Assembly (NCBI GenBank): GCA_965153355.1 | Contig: OZ231126.1 | Location: forward strand, 24,800,001-24,864,000 | DNA length: 64,000 nt | Direction of reading: 5' to 3' | Source of the DNA: Flaccisagitta enflata | Taxonomy: Eukaryota; Chaetognatha; Sagittoidea; Aphragmophora | Part shown: in pieces, positions 39,494-50,236 of the stretch | Layout of the letters: every line of letters begins with the position of its first letter | Numbering within the stretch: position 1 is the stretch's first letter | The notes under the pieces: model-generated | The model's database searches: none | Seen by the model: only the letters and a program-made list of their open reading frames with translations | Told to the model about the DNA's origin: nothing | Made by a program: the position numbers and the translations under genes

Positions 39494-42442
39494 TTAGGAT
39501 AAAGTTGTTGGCCTGTGTAAAGAACATAGTTTGTGAGTAGATGGTCGTGGCAGTGGTTTCGTCATGCCGTCTGGAGTGTAAGTACATATAATGCAGTTGG
39601 TATTTGTTAAGCGGTCGTCAAGTCCCGAGATGGTCGTCAATTTTTCAAAAGGACTTTTGAATTTGTTCCTATTGCTGGTCACACAGCGTGTTTGAAATTT
39701 GGTCATGTTCGGGTTGTTGTTATTCATTGCACAAAATCTGTTTGCTGCTCGAGATTGAATGATCTCCTTGAAGGAGGGGGTGTTTATTATGTTGAATACC
39801 GCGTGGTCGGGTGTTCGTCGGGGTACGTTGAGTATGCCTTTGAGCGTTCTCATTTGGCATTGGTGTATCTTATTCCAGTGGCAAGTTGCTGCATTTATCC
39901 ATGCGACTGAGCTATAATCGAATAGTGAGATGATTAAGCTGTTGACCAATTGCAAGATGAGCCCGTTGTCACGTCCGTATAGGGCAGAGGCTAATCGTCT
40001 TATTTGGATGCTGCGTGGGGTTGCTTTTTGGATGAGCTTGTTTATGTGTTTAGCCCATGTCAACCCTTGGTCGAAGGTCACGCCGAGGAAGCACACTTCT
40101 TTAACTGTTCTCAGTCGTTGGCCGAAGAGTTGTAGTGTTGTCTCGTGGTTTCTATTTAGCGTGGAGTCACTGAAGATCATTACCTCCGTTTTAATAGGGC
40201 TTGGGAGCATGCGCCACTGACTCCCCCACCTTTGGAGGGCGTCAAGGTATTTTTGGATTTCCACTTCAGCTATGCGGAGGCCTGATTTCGTTTTTAGGAA
40301 GGCCCTCCACTCGGCGTTGTCGTCGGCATAACCCGATCCATCGCTGCGAGTACAGACGACGTCCATAGTATCGGATCCAGGCACGTCAGCGATGAAATAT
40401 GTGAAGATCGGAGGGCTCGACGTGCCGCCTTGGGGGGCCGATGCGCCCAATTCCCTAACTGTCGAGAGGATGTCGCCGTCCTTTATCTGGAAAGTGCGGT
40501 TCAGAAGAAAGCTTGCTATTATTTTTATGAGCGGGAGTGGAGCTTCGTCTTTGAGGAGTTTGTAGAGGACACCGTTGTGCCATAATTTGTCGAACGCTTT
40601 TTCGAGGTCGATAAAGACGCCGATGACGTGCTGTCCCTTCTTAAAGGCATTTGATATATCGTCGGCTAGCTTTATGATCGATTCCTGTGCACTTCTGCCT
40701 TTGGCGAATCCACATTGGCGAGCGCGTCTTTTGTTTTTTTCGTCTAGGAATCTGTTGAAGGATTTTAGGTATATTTTTTCGAGGATTTTCCCCATTGTGG
40801 CGCAGAGTGAAATGGGGCGATAATTACCACTTTTTGTCGAATCTTTTCCTGGTTTCGGGATCATTGTAACCCAACTGAGCTTCCAGGATTTCGGGAAGTA
40901 TGACGTCGCTACACAGGCGTTGAAGATGATCACCAGTCTTTTGATGGCAAGATTAGTAAATCGCTTAAGTAGGTAGTGATCAATACCATCGGGGCCCGCC
41001 GCCCCGGTTGGTTTAATGGCTTTGATTAAATTGGTTGTTTCCTCTTCAGTTGTCATCATGAAGGTTCTCTCATCATCGAATGCGATCTCGTCGATGTTGT
41101 TGCAGATTGTTGGTTCTCCTATGTCACAATAATCACTAGTTAGATGGTTGTCGACGGCTTCTGTGAAGGCGCTGTCGATACGGGGATCGTCGTCGAGGTT
41201 GCACGTTTGCTCGAGGCGATTGGCGTGTGTCTCTACATTTTCTTGCCGATTTTGACATTTGCTCCCGTCGTCTCGTGTTAAGGCTTTGAAGGATACACTT
41301 TTGTTGTTCCGGTTCATGATCGCATTCATTTTTTTCCACCGTTTCTTCGGACAACTTTCTTTTAATACTTCCGTTCCTTTAAGTTTGAGGTGTTGTTCTT
41401 CGTCTTTTTTGATTTGTCGCTTTATTTCATGTTCGAGGTAGTTTGATCGTTGGCGTTCAGGTGATGTGAAGTTGGCTCTGTTACGAGTGCGTTTCCTTAT
41501 TAGGCGTCGTCGTTCTGCGATTAATGCGTTGGTTTCGGCGCTGAGTACGACGCCGTCGTTTGTTCTAAGGCGTTTGGTGTGTGTCGCGTCTTTTTTTCCT
41601 TTTATGATGCACTCGGTGAAGTTCACAATTTCCTCGTCGATCATTTTAGCGTCGAAACGTTGGTCGAGTTTTATTTTACTTGGGTTCTCCAGGAGGTAGC
41701 GGTCGATGTTTTCACATAGTTGTTCGTTGTTCACTATGTCGATATACACAGGCTCATTGCGTTGGCGCATTTTTAGATGTAAGGAGATCGGGAGGTGATC
41801 ACTTCCGACGGGATCGTCGACACTGTAGCACATAAGGATTTCGTTTGCCTTTTTATTCACAAAACACATGTCGAGGACGTTGTCGTCGCCACGTTTGTTG
41901 TTGATATATGTTGGAATTTTATTTTTCACGTATGAGAAATCGTTTGATTCTGTTAGAATGCGGAGTACCTCACCATTCGTTGAGTCAAAGTTGCTTCCGA
42001 AAGAGCGTAGGCTTGAGTTGAAGTCGCCGAGTAGTATCGCTGGATTTTCCGCCCCCGCGATGTTTGTTAGGGTGGTGATTAGTGAATCATCGATTTCATC
42101 TCCGGGATGCACATATTGGGTTCCGACTATGATGTTTTTGTTTCCGATCACTATTTTACATATCATAGATTCTTTATTCCTGGTGTCGATGGGAGTAACG
42201 AAATATTTTTTTGGGATGGCCATTGCCACCCCCCCGGCGTATCTTTCACGTTGTGGGTCGTTTTTAATTATGACATTGTGGTTCTTAAGTGTCGTTTTGT
42301 CTTCGTCTTCTGCGTGGAGTCGGCAGTCGTTTATAATAAAGATATCGTTTGTACATTCTTTACAGTTTATTCTATTTACAAGTTGTGTCAATCTAGTGAA
42401 GTTACCATTGCTATTGATGGCGGTGCATCTGATGTTATCCAT
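39494..42442 (-). CDS. ORF2: apurinic-type endonuclease and reverse transcriptase
   Basis: 982 residues. Residues about 1-235 are an exonuclease-endonuclease-phosphatase fold, with motifs INSNG, INDCRL, GGVAMAIP, LLGDFNSSL, NVLDMCF and GSDHLPI. It would nick the target DNA. The usual catalytic Glu position in the second motif appears as Asp (INDCRL). Reverse transcriptase spans about 480-780: AAGPDGID, NYRPISLC, FIDLEKAFDKLW, APQGGTSSP and the active-site GYADDNAEW (Tyr-Ala-Asp-Asp near 705), then the thumb with CFLGVTFDQGLTWAKHI. The C-terminal region has a few Cys/His (TNCIICTY, HKLCSLH) but no RNase H. The start ATG overlaps the ORF1 stop (ATGGATAA), suggesting coupled termination and reinitiation. 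It makes DNA copies by target-primed reverse transcription. Clade assignment (Jockey-like) is by eye only. Confidence 0.92.
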   Translation of the reverse strand: MDNIRCTAINSNGNFTRLTQLVNRINCKECTNDIFIINDCRLHAEDEDKTTLKNHNVIIKNDPQRERYAGGVAMAIPKKYFVTPIDTRNKESMICKIVIGNKNIIVGTQYVHPGDEIDDSLITTLTNIAGAENPAILLGDFNSSLRSFGSNFDSTNGEVLRILTESNDFSYVKNKIPTYINNKRGDDNVLDMCFVNKKANEILMCYSVDDPVGSDHLPISLHLKMRQRNEPVYIDIVNNEQLCENIDRYLLENPSKIKLDQRFDAKMIDEEIVNFTECIIKGKKDATHTKRLRTNDGVVLSAETNALIAERRRLIRKRTRNRANFTSPERQRSNYLEHEIKRQIKKDEEQHLKLKGTEVLKESCPKKRWKKMNAIMNRNNKSVSFKALTRDDGSKCQNRQENVETHANRLEQTCNLDDDPRIDSAFTEAVDNHLTSDYCDIGEPTICNNIDEIAFDDERTFMMTTEEETTNLIKAIKPTGAAGPDGIDHYLLKRFTNLAIKRLVIIFNACVATSYFPKSWKLSWVTMIPKPGKDSTKSGNYRPISLCATMGKILEKIYLKSFNRFLDEKNKRRARQCGFAKGRSAQESIIKLADDISNAFKKGQHVIGVFIDLEKAFDKLWHNGVLYKLLKDEAPLPLIKIIASFLLNRTFQIKDGDILSTVRELGASAPQGGTSSPPIFTYFIADVPGSDTMDVVCTRSDGSGYADDNAEWRAFLKTKSGLRIAEVEIQKYLDALQRWGSQWRMLPSPIKTEVMIFSDSTLNRNHETTLQLFGQRLRTVKEVCFLGVTFDQGLTWAKHINKLIQKATPRSIQIRRLASALYGRDNGLILQLVNSLIISLFDYSSVAWINAATCHWNKIHQCQMRTLKGILNVPRRTPDHAVFNIINTPSFKEIIQSRAANRFCAMNNNNPNMTKFQTRCVTSNRNKFKSPFEKLTTISGLDDRLTNTNCIICTYTPDGMTKPLPRPSTHKLCSLHRPTTLS

Positions 42443-45400
42443 TCTTGCTGATGTCTTCCAGGCCGCTCGCCGACATCGTCGGGATATGGACTGCCTCGGC
42501 CAAAGGATCTTGGGGGCTTTGGCTTGACGATGCTTGTGTCCACGATTCTGGGATACCGGATATGGTTTTTGTATTGATTACTAGCAGGTTGCCCATGTAA
42601 GCTATTTGGGCGTTCGATAGGTCGACTTTTTTTAGCCCCATTGCCTGACCTGTCGTTGCTTGCAGCTTCTTCAAGTCCTGCGGATCCAACTGCGGCATCA
42701 TTGGCATCGTTGGCGGTGATGACCTGCTCTCTGTATCCTTCGAGTTGCCCGTCGCTGTAACGGATGTCCTGACTTCCGAAGCAGGGACTTCTTGGCCTTC
42801 GTTGCTGACACCTGTGCGAGAATTCCCAGTCGCAGGTTGTATATAGCTAGCTTGTTTTTGGTTATCGCCTACCAACTTACTAGCTGCCAACCTGCTGCTG
42901 GAGGAGGAGTTATCTGGCACTTTGGGCGCTGTGTTGTCCTCGTCACTCGACTCTGAAGACGAGTCTTCCTCTTCATCCCCTTCTGTATCGGATTGATCTT
43001 GATTCCCCGGATTCTCGGGGTCTTTCCAGTCCCCCAACATCGACCCTGCGTCATTCGGGGCAATGTGTTGAGTAAGTTTTGATAGGAATTCTTTGAGGTT
43101 CTTATTTTGGATGTCAATTTTCCTTTCAATTGCAGTCATGCGCTTTTTCTGCCCCTTTTTTGTGGCCTCCTGCTGCTCTTGGAGGGTTTGTTGACCTTTC
43201 ACTAGTTCGCTTACAGTTTTCTCTAGTGATGCTATTCGAGAGTCAGTGTCATTTATGTACTTCTGAGCCTCTTCAGTCATTGGTCTCTGTCCGTTCCCTC
43301 TTAGCCTTGGCCACGCTGTGCCACTTCTGTTAGGGAGACTTATTTCTTCTTGTGTTGCAGGGGTTATATCTGCCCAGGATGCTGAGGTTGCTGCTGTTTC
43401 TAAGGTTACCTCGGGTTGTAGTGCCCTCCCGTCCATTTGGGATTGCGGATTTATGTTGTTACCTTTATTGTTACCTTGATTGTCTGTGGCGCCTTGCTTA
43501 CCGCCTCGCTGTTCTCTTCTCCTTTGGAGCATACTCTTCCAATTGATGTTTCTTGGGCAATCTTTTGAGTTGCTCCTATGGGCGCCTCCACATCCGGAAC
43601 ACTTGACGTCATTGGGGCATATGTTGCTTTGCCACTCGGAAGGTATGTTCGTAGCGCCTTCTGGGTACTTCTCGTGATGGCCCGTTTGTCCACATTTGCG
43701 ACAGCGTCGGTCGTAGACACATTGGGCCCCGTGATGCCCGTACCTGTGGCATTCGCGACACTGTCCCGTGCGGAAATCTCGAAAGATATCGCATGAATAT
43801 CTTCTGACGCCGATTTCGATTGTGCCTTCTGCAACGCCGCCTCCCGGGTTGATGATTTTGCGAACATTTTCTTTGCTCGTAGTTGTAATTTTCACATCGC
43901 GGGACAGGCGATTGGCGTTGGTGGGGTCAGATGCTCTGGTGACGGTGATTACTGATGTGACTTCGATGCCCATGGCTTCCAGGTATCTTTGTATAGCTTC
44001 ATTCCTAAGACTGCTGAGAACGCGGAAGAGAATCACCTCGAATGTCGGAGTATTCGGGGCGTCGAGTTGGGCGTTGATGGGCCCATGTTCAAACGTTGCC
44101 CAGGCGTTTTGGTCGAGCGCGACGTTCCTAGATCGGTCGTCGTGCATATGAAGGATGATGGAGTTCTCATTTCTTTTGTCGAAGTAGCAGGATGTGCAGC
44201 TTATACCGGATTTGAAGGAGCGGAGTTGGCGAATGAGACTTGCTCCAATGCGATGGATGCATCGTTCCATATCCGGATTGTTAATGAGATTGGGGCAGTG
44301 TACCCTCACCCGTCTGTACGATTTCGTCCTCGGATCCACTTCGTCATTTCCCTCAGATCCTCCCGGGATGCCTCCAGACAGACCGGCGTCTTGTTGGGAG
44401 CTTGCGCCGTCTATATTGTTATTATTACTTCCGGTTGGCAGACCGAGAGTTGCGACGTCATTGTCTGCGGTAGCTGGTGATGCAGACGTAGCGGTTGTCA
44501 AGGTGGCAGCGGGGGTGGAGGTGGCGTCGGTATTGGTGTCGGAGTGTGCGGCGGCGGCTGCGATCACTGCGACGGCAGCGGCAGGGGCGATTGGCATGTT
44601 GTTATTAGGAGGTGCGACAGAGACTCGCCTTGTGCTAGTCGCGTGGATCGAGAGACTTGTGTCGATGTCCATTGGTTGCAGATCGTCATCGGCGTCTTTC
44701 TCGTTAATCCTGCGCTGTGCTTCTTTGGCGCAGTCTTCGTCACTTTCCGACAGATCCCGGTCGGCTTCTCCATTTCCCGCGGCGGCCGGCGGGAGCACTA
44801 CACCATTCTTTGCTTTGGTTTTTTTCTTTCTACTTTTCCTACCGCTTTTTGTGGGAGAGTCTGGGTTGTCAGATGTTTTGTGTCTGTTTTCGTCATTTCC
44901 GTCGTCGGCCATTTTCGCGTGATCGATGTTAACTTCAACGGTAGAGGATGTGGAGCTTACCGTGTCAACTCTTTCACTCGCTGCGTGTGTTGTCGATGTT
45001 GCGGTGTCGCTCCCGAAGACGAATACCGAACCAATCTCCTCGAATGACGACACTAGTGAAGCTACTTGACCGGTTTCGGGTCTCGTTGACGACTTGGGGC
45101 GCTTGTTTTCTTCCTCCGAATTCGGGTCGCTGAGAACACGTTTATGATTTCTTTTGGCGTTTTGTTTTTCGTTATCACGGGTATTGTTAATCTCTTTATC
45201 TGCAATGGAAAGAGAAGGGGGTATGATTAGACGGTGCGTGGTTATATCACAATTTTCGTATACAACTTGATTCTCGGCACTAGCATTAGTTGGGTAATTT
45301 GGCAGCCTCCTGCCTGTGCCCCTTTTCCAATCCGCGAGTCGGTGCTTTCCGGTTTTATCTATATTTTTTTCAGATTTCGTAGATTCATCCGTAGATTTAT

Positions 45401-45797
45401 TCGACAGTGTGATGATCTTCGAGCTCAGTTCCTTTAGTTTCGATAAGTTCGATGCGATCTGATTGGCGCTTTTTGAATTCGGCGCTTTAGAAACATGGCC
45501 GCCTCCTTCGTCGTAGCTCAATTGTAGGGGTTTAAGTGTGCGTTGAACCCCGGCTTCTATTTCCGCGCGAGTTGCCGCCTGCCTGCTTCCGATCGAGCCG
45601 ATGCCGCCGATTGAACCTGGTGGCCTGCCCCGTGGTAGACTTTTGGGGCTGTTTTCTGCCGCTTTTGTCGAATTTAAGCGCGATCTTGTTCTCATGCCAC
45701 TCGAACTTTGTGGCGGCGAGTATACATTTGCGTCGACGTTTTTTCTTCGCGATGCGTTGAGTTGTTTTTGCGTTTTCTCCGCGTTTTTATTTACCAC
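42435..45797 (-). CDS. ORF1: gag-like nucleic-acid-binding protein
   Basis: 1120 residues, roughly twice the usual length for a Jockey/I-type ORF1. The N-terminal ~490 residues are low-complexity and probably disordered (Lys/Arg then Ser/Asp/Ala/Thr-rich). A folded region at about 495-675 precedes the zinc knuckles and looks like the gag pre-knuckle domain. Three knuckles lie at about 678-746: CRECHRYGHHGAQC (intact CX2CX4HX4C), CRKCGQTGHHEKYP (last Cys replaced by Tyr, one base away from Cys), and CSGCGGAHRSNSKDC (CX2CX3HX6C). A coiled coil follows (about 850-905, RIASLEKTVSELVKGQQTL), then an acidic Ser/Asp/Glu stretch. It would coat element RNA. The start at 45797 is the first ATG of the frame. 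Confidence 0.85.
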   Translation of the reverse strand: MVNKNAEKTQKQLNASRRKNVDANVYSPPQSSSGMRTRSRLNSTKAAENSPKSLPRGRPPGSIGGIGSIGSRQAATRAEIEAGVQRTLKPLQLSYDEGGGHVSKAPNSKSANQIASNLSKLKELSSKIITLSNKSTDESTKSEKNIDKTGKHRLADWKRGTGRRLPNYPTNASAENQVVYENCDITTHRLIIPPSLSIADKEINNTRDNEKQNAKRNHKRVLSDPNSEEENKRPKSSTRPETGQVASLVSSFEEIGSVFVFGSDTATSTTHAASERVDTVSSTSSTVEVNIDHAKMADDGNDENRHKTSDNPDSPTKSGRKSRKKKTKAKNGVVLPPAAAGNGEADRDLSESDEDCAKEAQRRINEKDADDDLQPMDIDTSLSIHATSTRRVSVAPPNNNMPIAPAAAVAVIAAAAAHSDTNTDATSTPAATLTTATSASPATADNDVATLGLPTGSNNNNIDGASSQQDAGLSGGIPGGSEGNDEVDPRTKSYRRVRVHCPNLINNPDMERCIHRIGASLIRQLRSFKSGISCTSCYFDKRNENSIILHMHDDRSRNVALDQNAWATFEHGPINAQLDAPNTPTFEVILFRVLSSLRNEAIQRYLEAMGIEVTSVITVTRASDPTNANRLSRDVKITTTSKENVRKIINPGGGVAEGTIEIGVRRYSCDIFRDFRTGQCRECHRYGHHGAQCVYDRRCRKCGQTGHHEKYPEGATNIPSEWQSNICPNDVKCSGCGGAHRSNSKDCPRNINWKSMLQRRREQRGGKQGATDNQGNNKGNNINPQSQMDGRALQPEVTLETAATSASWADITPATQEEISLPNRSGTAWPRLRGNGQRPMTEEAQKYINDTDSRIASLEKTVSELVKGQQTLQEQQEATKKGQKKRMTAIERKIDIQNKNLKEFLSKLTQHIAPNDAGSMLGDWKDPENPGNQDQSDTEGDEEEDSSSESSDEDNTAPKVPDNSSSSSRLAASKLVGDNQKQASYIQPATGNSRTGVSNEGQEVPASEVRTSVTATGNSKDTESRSSPPTMPMMPQLDPQDLKKLQATTGQAMGLKKVDLSNAQIAYMGNLLVINTKTISGIPESWTQASSSQSPQDPLAEAVHIPTMSASGLEDISKNG

Positions 45798-46165
45798 CGT
45801 TTTCGATCTATCTCCGTTGAGACCAGCGTCTTCATGGTCTTTATTGTTTTTAGAGCCGCCTGCTCTCGGCTCCGTCCGCTTGCTTGTTTGCCCGCTTCTC
45901 GTCAGCTTTTACGATTTGTATGAAAGTCACATGTTTAGATTTATAATGATTCCTTCGTCGATTGAATGTTGTTTGTGTTGGTGAACGGCACTTGGGGAAG
46001 CTTTTTCGGGTATAAGTTTTTAATGTTTAATGTTAATAGTTAAAGACTAGTTTTTGCCAAGGCGTTCTGTGTTCGATTTCGACGTTGGTCGCGCAGAAGT
46101 CCGCCGCCCACCGTCGAGAGCGATCCCGGAACACCTTTAAACAAGTGAAGTAGTAGAAATTAGCT
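45798..46165 (-). promoter_or_regulatory. 5' leader and likely internal promoter of the retrotransposon
   Basis: About 370 bp between the element's 5' edge and ORF1. Elements of this kind usually carry their promoter within the leader. No specific motif (TATA, Inr or DPE) can be asserted by eye. Confidence 0.35.
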
Positions 46166-46625
46166 TCAGGACTCAAATCCAGCCTCTCAGGCCTCAAATC
46201 TGGCCTCTCAGGCCTCGAATCTGGTCTCTCAGGCCTCAAATCTGGCCTCTCAGGCCTCAAATCCATCCTCTTAGGCTTAAAATCCAGCCTCTTGGGACTC
46301 AAATCCAGCCTCTCAGGCCTCAAATTAAGCCTCTTGAGCCTCAAATCCAGCCTCTTGGGCCCTAAATCTAGCCTCTCAGGTCTCAAATTCTCATTGAATA
46401 ACAAGGCAAATTGACAAAAAATTAAAAAAGAATTCAAAATTCCCAATGAATATTATGTAAAATTACCCCAAATATGCCCTCTCAAGACTGATGGAAATTC
46501 ACCCCTGTGTCCTACAGGACATCGGCTCTTTGGGGCCGCTGCCCTGCTCTCACTCCACTTTTTCAGCTCATCACTCTAAGTAGGGCATCGGGTACCGCTG
46601 ACCATGTGCAATCCTTGGATGACTA
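46166..46625. mobile_element. Right part of the split foldback element
   Basis: About 11 units of the AGGCCTCAAATCTGGCCTCTC type (21 bp, 46166-46390). The inverted arm has CCTGTGTCCTACAGGACATC, GGGGCCGCTGCCCTGC, GGGTACCGCTGACCAT and GGATGACTATTTC. Together with 36962-37079 it makes one foldback of about 0.6 kb without the retrotransposon. The 137-codon minus frame is the minisatellite. Confidence 0.78.
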
Positions 46626-48463
46626 TTTCTCTCTCTGTCCCTCTCTCTCTCTTTAACCTCTTCTCTTTCTTTTGAATATACCAATGAACACCTGCGTACA
46701 TCACATGATTTTTTTGGCCCAGGATTGATTCTAAGTGAACAACGAACTTCCTGAAAACATTGATCTCTTTCAGGAGCAGTTGGTTGGTCAATCTGAAAGG
46801 AGCAAGACTCATACTATCTAGGAAATAGATATACGGACAGCTGGAGAAAAGTCAGTCTTATCACTCAGTGAATGAAATGTATGTTCAAATGAATCAATTT
46901 CTAGTCATATTATGGTATTTTGATCTATGAACTGCTTCTGTTTTGAGTTTTTATGAGATTGGTTTATGATTTTTCAACCTATATCAGTGTATCCTTAAAA
47001 TCTCAACAAGCACCAAAAAATCATTTAATCGATTTGGTTTTGTATTGATATTAGAAAATATAAAATGATTTTGGTCAATCCATTTAGATTTGAGAGCTCT
47101 TTCAAAATACGTTGTCCTTTGTAGATTTGAACAGGAAACCTCAAATTATGATCTTGATAAAATGACAGTTTCTCCTCAAAACACTGTCAAATAAAAACAG
47201 TTTGAGCTATTGACCTCCGCTTGGTCTTGAATGGAAGATATTTTGTCATAATCTGTTGATCTTCTTTCATTTTTGAATTGGTTGTTGCAGTTTAGCTGTT
47301 ATAATGATGGTTAGGTGTCCATATATTCATTTCCAAGATAGTACATCTCAAAACCTGATTTTATACATTTTCAAAATACAAAAGGAACTAGATGATCCAG
47401 TTATGTCATAAATGAATACATGAATTAGGGGGCGAAAGCCAAGGCAATGAAAAAGCCCTCTCAAAATAGATTTTCAACCTTATAAATAAAGTGATGATGC
47501 TGAATAAAACTGAGGAAGTCAAAAGTCTTCAGTGTTACTAGTTCAGATGATATACAAACTTTTCTTTCTAAAAAAAAAGAGAAAAAAAGTAACACTTATC
47601 ATACAATTATCTTTTAAAACTCGTTTCCTCTTACATCAGAGTTAACCTTCCAATGTATCATTGCGCGCCAAGAGAGAAAGACAAACAGACTAAAACCAAC
47701 AAGTAAATGGACAAACAGATACGCTGATACACGGACAGTGCATTGTTTCACTTAAAGTGGCTCTGACTGAATGCAGCTGTCAGTGTTACGCAATTTTGCG
47801 CTATGAAAAAGATGTTCCTGTAAGAGCTGACACCTGTGCGTAACTCACTATAGCATAGTGAGACAGCAACGATGACAAGGAAAATCGCACTTTAAAAATC
47901 ACCTTTACATATGTGCGAGTAAAGAAGTAGATCTAAAAAGAAAAATGAAATATCGTCCAAACCTGATGAGTGCATCAATGAAAAAAAAATTGACTGTTAT
48001 ATACATGAAATACTTTAGATTGAAATCCAACTTGATTGTTTGCTCTTTAGTTGACCATTTTGTCCCCGGACTTTCACTTTGAGCATAATAACAGGAAATA
48101 ATGTCAAACATTATGTCAGTAATATCAATGTTAAAAATTGTAGTTGCTTTTATCTATTGTTTTTCCAACGCTATTCAAAGCAGAATTTCAAGCTCTTTCA
48201 ATTGGAGCCCTTACAGCACCCTCGATTATAGGTGGAAATACAATGGAGTTTGTAAGGCAACTCCATAAATGCGGATGTTAATTTTAGGCCATAGGGTCAA
48301 ATCAGTGTTTCATGAATTTCAGTCTTAGTTTTCTATCACAACATCAAGAGTAGCATTTGAAAGCGGGTGCAATGCATGGAGGCACCAACAGACAGACGGA
48401 CCAATGTAGAGACCAACCATTGGAAACTATAACTTCCTAAAAAGTTGCGAGATTGCATTTGAA
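46626..48463. other. AT-rich, no gene recognised
   Basis: No repeat family of this window and no exon-like frame is obvious over 1.8 kb. It is the longest repeat-poor stretch here. Confidence 0.4.
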
Positions 48464-49613
48464 AGCTAAATTGTGGGGGCTAAATTGTGGGGGCCTTGAG
48501 CCTGTCCTGTTTGCGGATGACACCAATATCTTTGCAGAAGGGAGGGACCCCGCTGAGCTTGCTGGGAGGGTGAACAGGGGGTTGGGTATGCTCAGCGAGT
48601 GGTTTAGATGCAACAGACTGACTCTGAATCTGAAAAAGACAGAGTACGTCTACTTTGGCCGACCTGGGGGGGGTGGGGACCTACCAGGGGGTATAGTGAT
48701 AGGGGGGAGCAGGTGAGGCGAGTTGGGGAGGGTAGGTTCCTGGGGGTGTGGGTGGACAGGGGGCTGAAGTGGGCGGGCCAAATAGATAGGGTTAGGACAA
48801 AGGTGGGGCAGCTTCTGGGGGTGATGGGGAGGGCGGGGCGGTTCCTTAGTGGGCGGTCTCTTCTTTCGCTCTACAATGCGTTGGTTCTCCCCCACCTTCA
48901 GTACTGTCTGATGGTGTGGGGTGACTTCAAGGGGGGGCGGAACCTGACAGTGGGGGCATCACTGCTCAGGTACCAGAAGCGCTTTGCGGGGTTGATAGCT
49001 GGCTACAGGGGGACCTACCATGCGGACCCGCTTTTTGCGGAGCATGGGATGCTGAAGGTGGGGGACCTCTACCGGCAGCAACTCCGGGTCCATGCATGGC
49101 GCTTCTGGAGGGGTAGGCTGCCGGAAAATCAGGCTGCCATGTTGAGGAGAGTGGGGGGTGTGCATTCCCATGCCACAAGGGCGGCGGGCTCGTCGCTGTT
49201 TCTTTCTACACGGGACCACGGGTCGGTTGGGTACAGGGTCCCAAAGGAGTGGGCATCTGTCCCGGTGGAGCTGAGGGGGGTTCCTTCCCTTGCGGCCTTC
49301 AAGCGTAGGTCCAGGGGGGCCTTTCTGTCTGAATATGCCCAGTTTGTCTGTACGGCGGCGGGGTGCCGCGTTTGTGCCTGGCAGGACTCGCAGCATGGAC
49401 AGGACTAGGGTGGTCTTTGTTTCTTGTGTTTGTCTCTGCTCATCTGAAACTTTTAGTGAATTACTGATTTTGCTTCCCGAGTTAAATGGCTGTGCTAAAA
49501 ACTTTTTTACTGTGTGCAATCGATATGCGTAATTCTAATCACAAGCAGCAGGAGAGAGTCATTGGAAAAAAAAATAAGAAATAAAAAAATAACAAAAACG
49601 ACCAAAAATTGAC

Positions 49614-49644
<31 letters not shown>

Positions 49645-49645
49645 G
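48464..49645 (+). mobile_element. 5'-truncated CR1/L2-like non-LTR retrotransposon
   Basis: It starts abruptly inside reverse transcriptase after a doubled GCTAAATTGTGGGGG, and ends with A-rich sequence and a ~25-base A run (49557-49642). GC-rich relative to its surroundings, as expected for an insertion from elsewhere. Only the last part of the polymerase is present, so it is immobile. Confidence 0.8.
48493..49408 (+). pseudogene. Reverse transcriptase C-terminal fragment, frameshifted
   Basis: The first frame (to a stop at 48714-48716) carries VLFADDTNIFAEG (active-site Ala-Asp-Asp) and WFRCNRLTLNLKKTEY. A different frame continues from about 48712 with FLGVWVDRGLKWAGQIDRV, LYNALVLPHLQYCLMVWG and a C-terminal region ending at 49408. 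The two frames match adjacent parts of one protein, so one frameshift is present. The fingers, palm start and endonuclease are missing. The ADDTN and LPHLQYC wording is typical of CR1/L2-type elements. Confidence 0.85.
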
Positions 49646-50236
49646 GCTGCTTAATTACTGAAATAGTCGCTTATCTACAAAGCGAAGCCTTTCTCTCGTA
49701 CATTCTCTCGTTCATTCCCTCGTTGAACTGAATTGTTATTCTCATTGTTATATTGATTGAATTATTGTATCGCAACTGCAAAGAGATCGAATTTATTGGT
49801 CTATCCATGCTACTTGTTGCTGCTACCTTTCCATTTACAAAAATTGGGTTTTGCATAGAAACTTGATTTCAATCAAACGCTAGATTCCTGTAGGCCATGC
49901 GACCTTACAGACGCAGCACCATTTTGTTATGTTTTCTCTATGAAAAAGCTCTCAGAGATAAATTTCACTCAAAAAATGAACTTTTGACCAAAAAACAACC
50001 AAATAACATCAAAAGACATCCGCAGTAATGGAGTTTTGCTCAAACTTTATTCTATTTCCATAAAAAAGCCAAATTGAGAAGCGTGACAGGCAATGTAGAT
50101 ACTGGCGTCAGGCCGTGGTGGTACTATCTTACACGCAGTTGAATTCAAATTCAGAGCAAAACTGCAAGTGTTTCATGCGACGAGCAATACTTTTTCAAGC
50201 CCTATATAAAATAATAAAAAATGATTTCAAAGATTA
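49646..50236. other. No gene recognised
   Basis: Unique-looking sequence with CTCGTACATTCTCTCGTTCA-type short repeats near 49695. No exon supported. Confidence 0.3.

Larger units (their letters stand above)
37080..46165 (-). mobile_element. ~9.1 kb non-LTR retrotransposon with three ORFs
   Basis: On the minus strand the order is a ~370 bp 5' leader, a gag-like ORF1, an endonuclease/reverse transcriptase ORF2 overlapping it by 8 bp, a third long ORF, a ~560 bp 3' leader, and a short AAAATC-type tail (about 37080-37103). It is flanked by TCAGGACT and sits inside a foldback element's minisatellite. The domain order is that of Jockey/I/CR1-type elements. There is no RNase H domain and no poly(A) tail. 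All three frames are open, so it is young. One gag zinc finger and one endonuclease position look altered. Confidence 0.85.

Noticed and set aside
39692-45984. Many plus-strand frames opposite the retrotransposon
   Set aside because: They are antisense shadows of ORF1, ORF2 and ORF3 and carry no recognisable domain.
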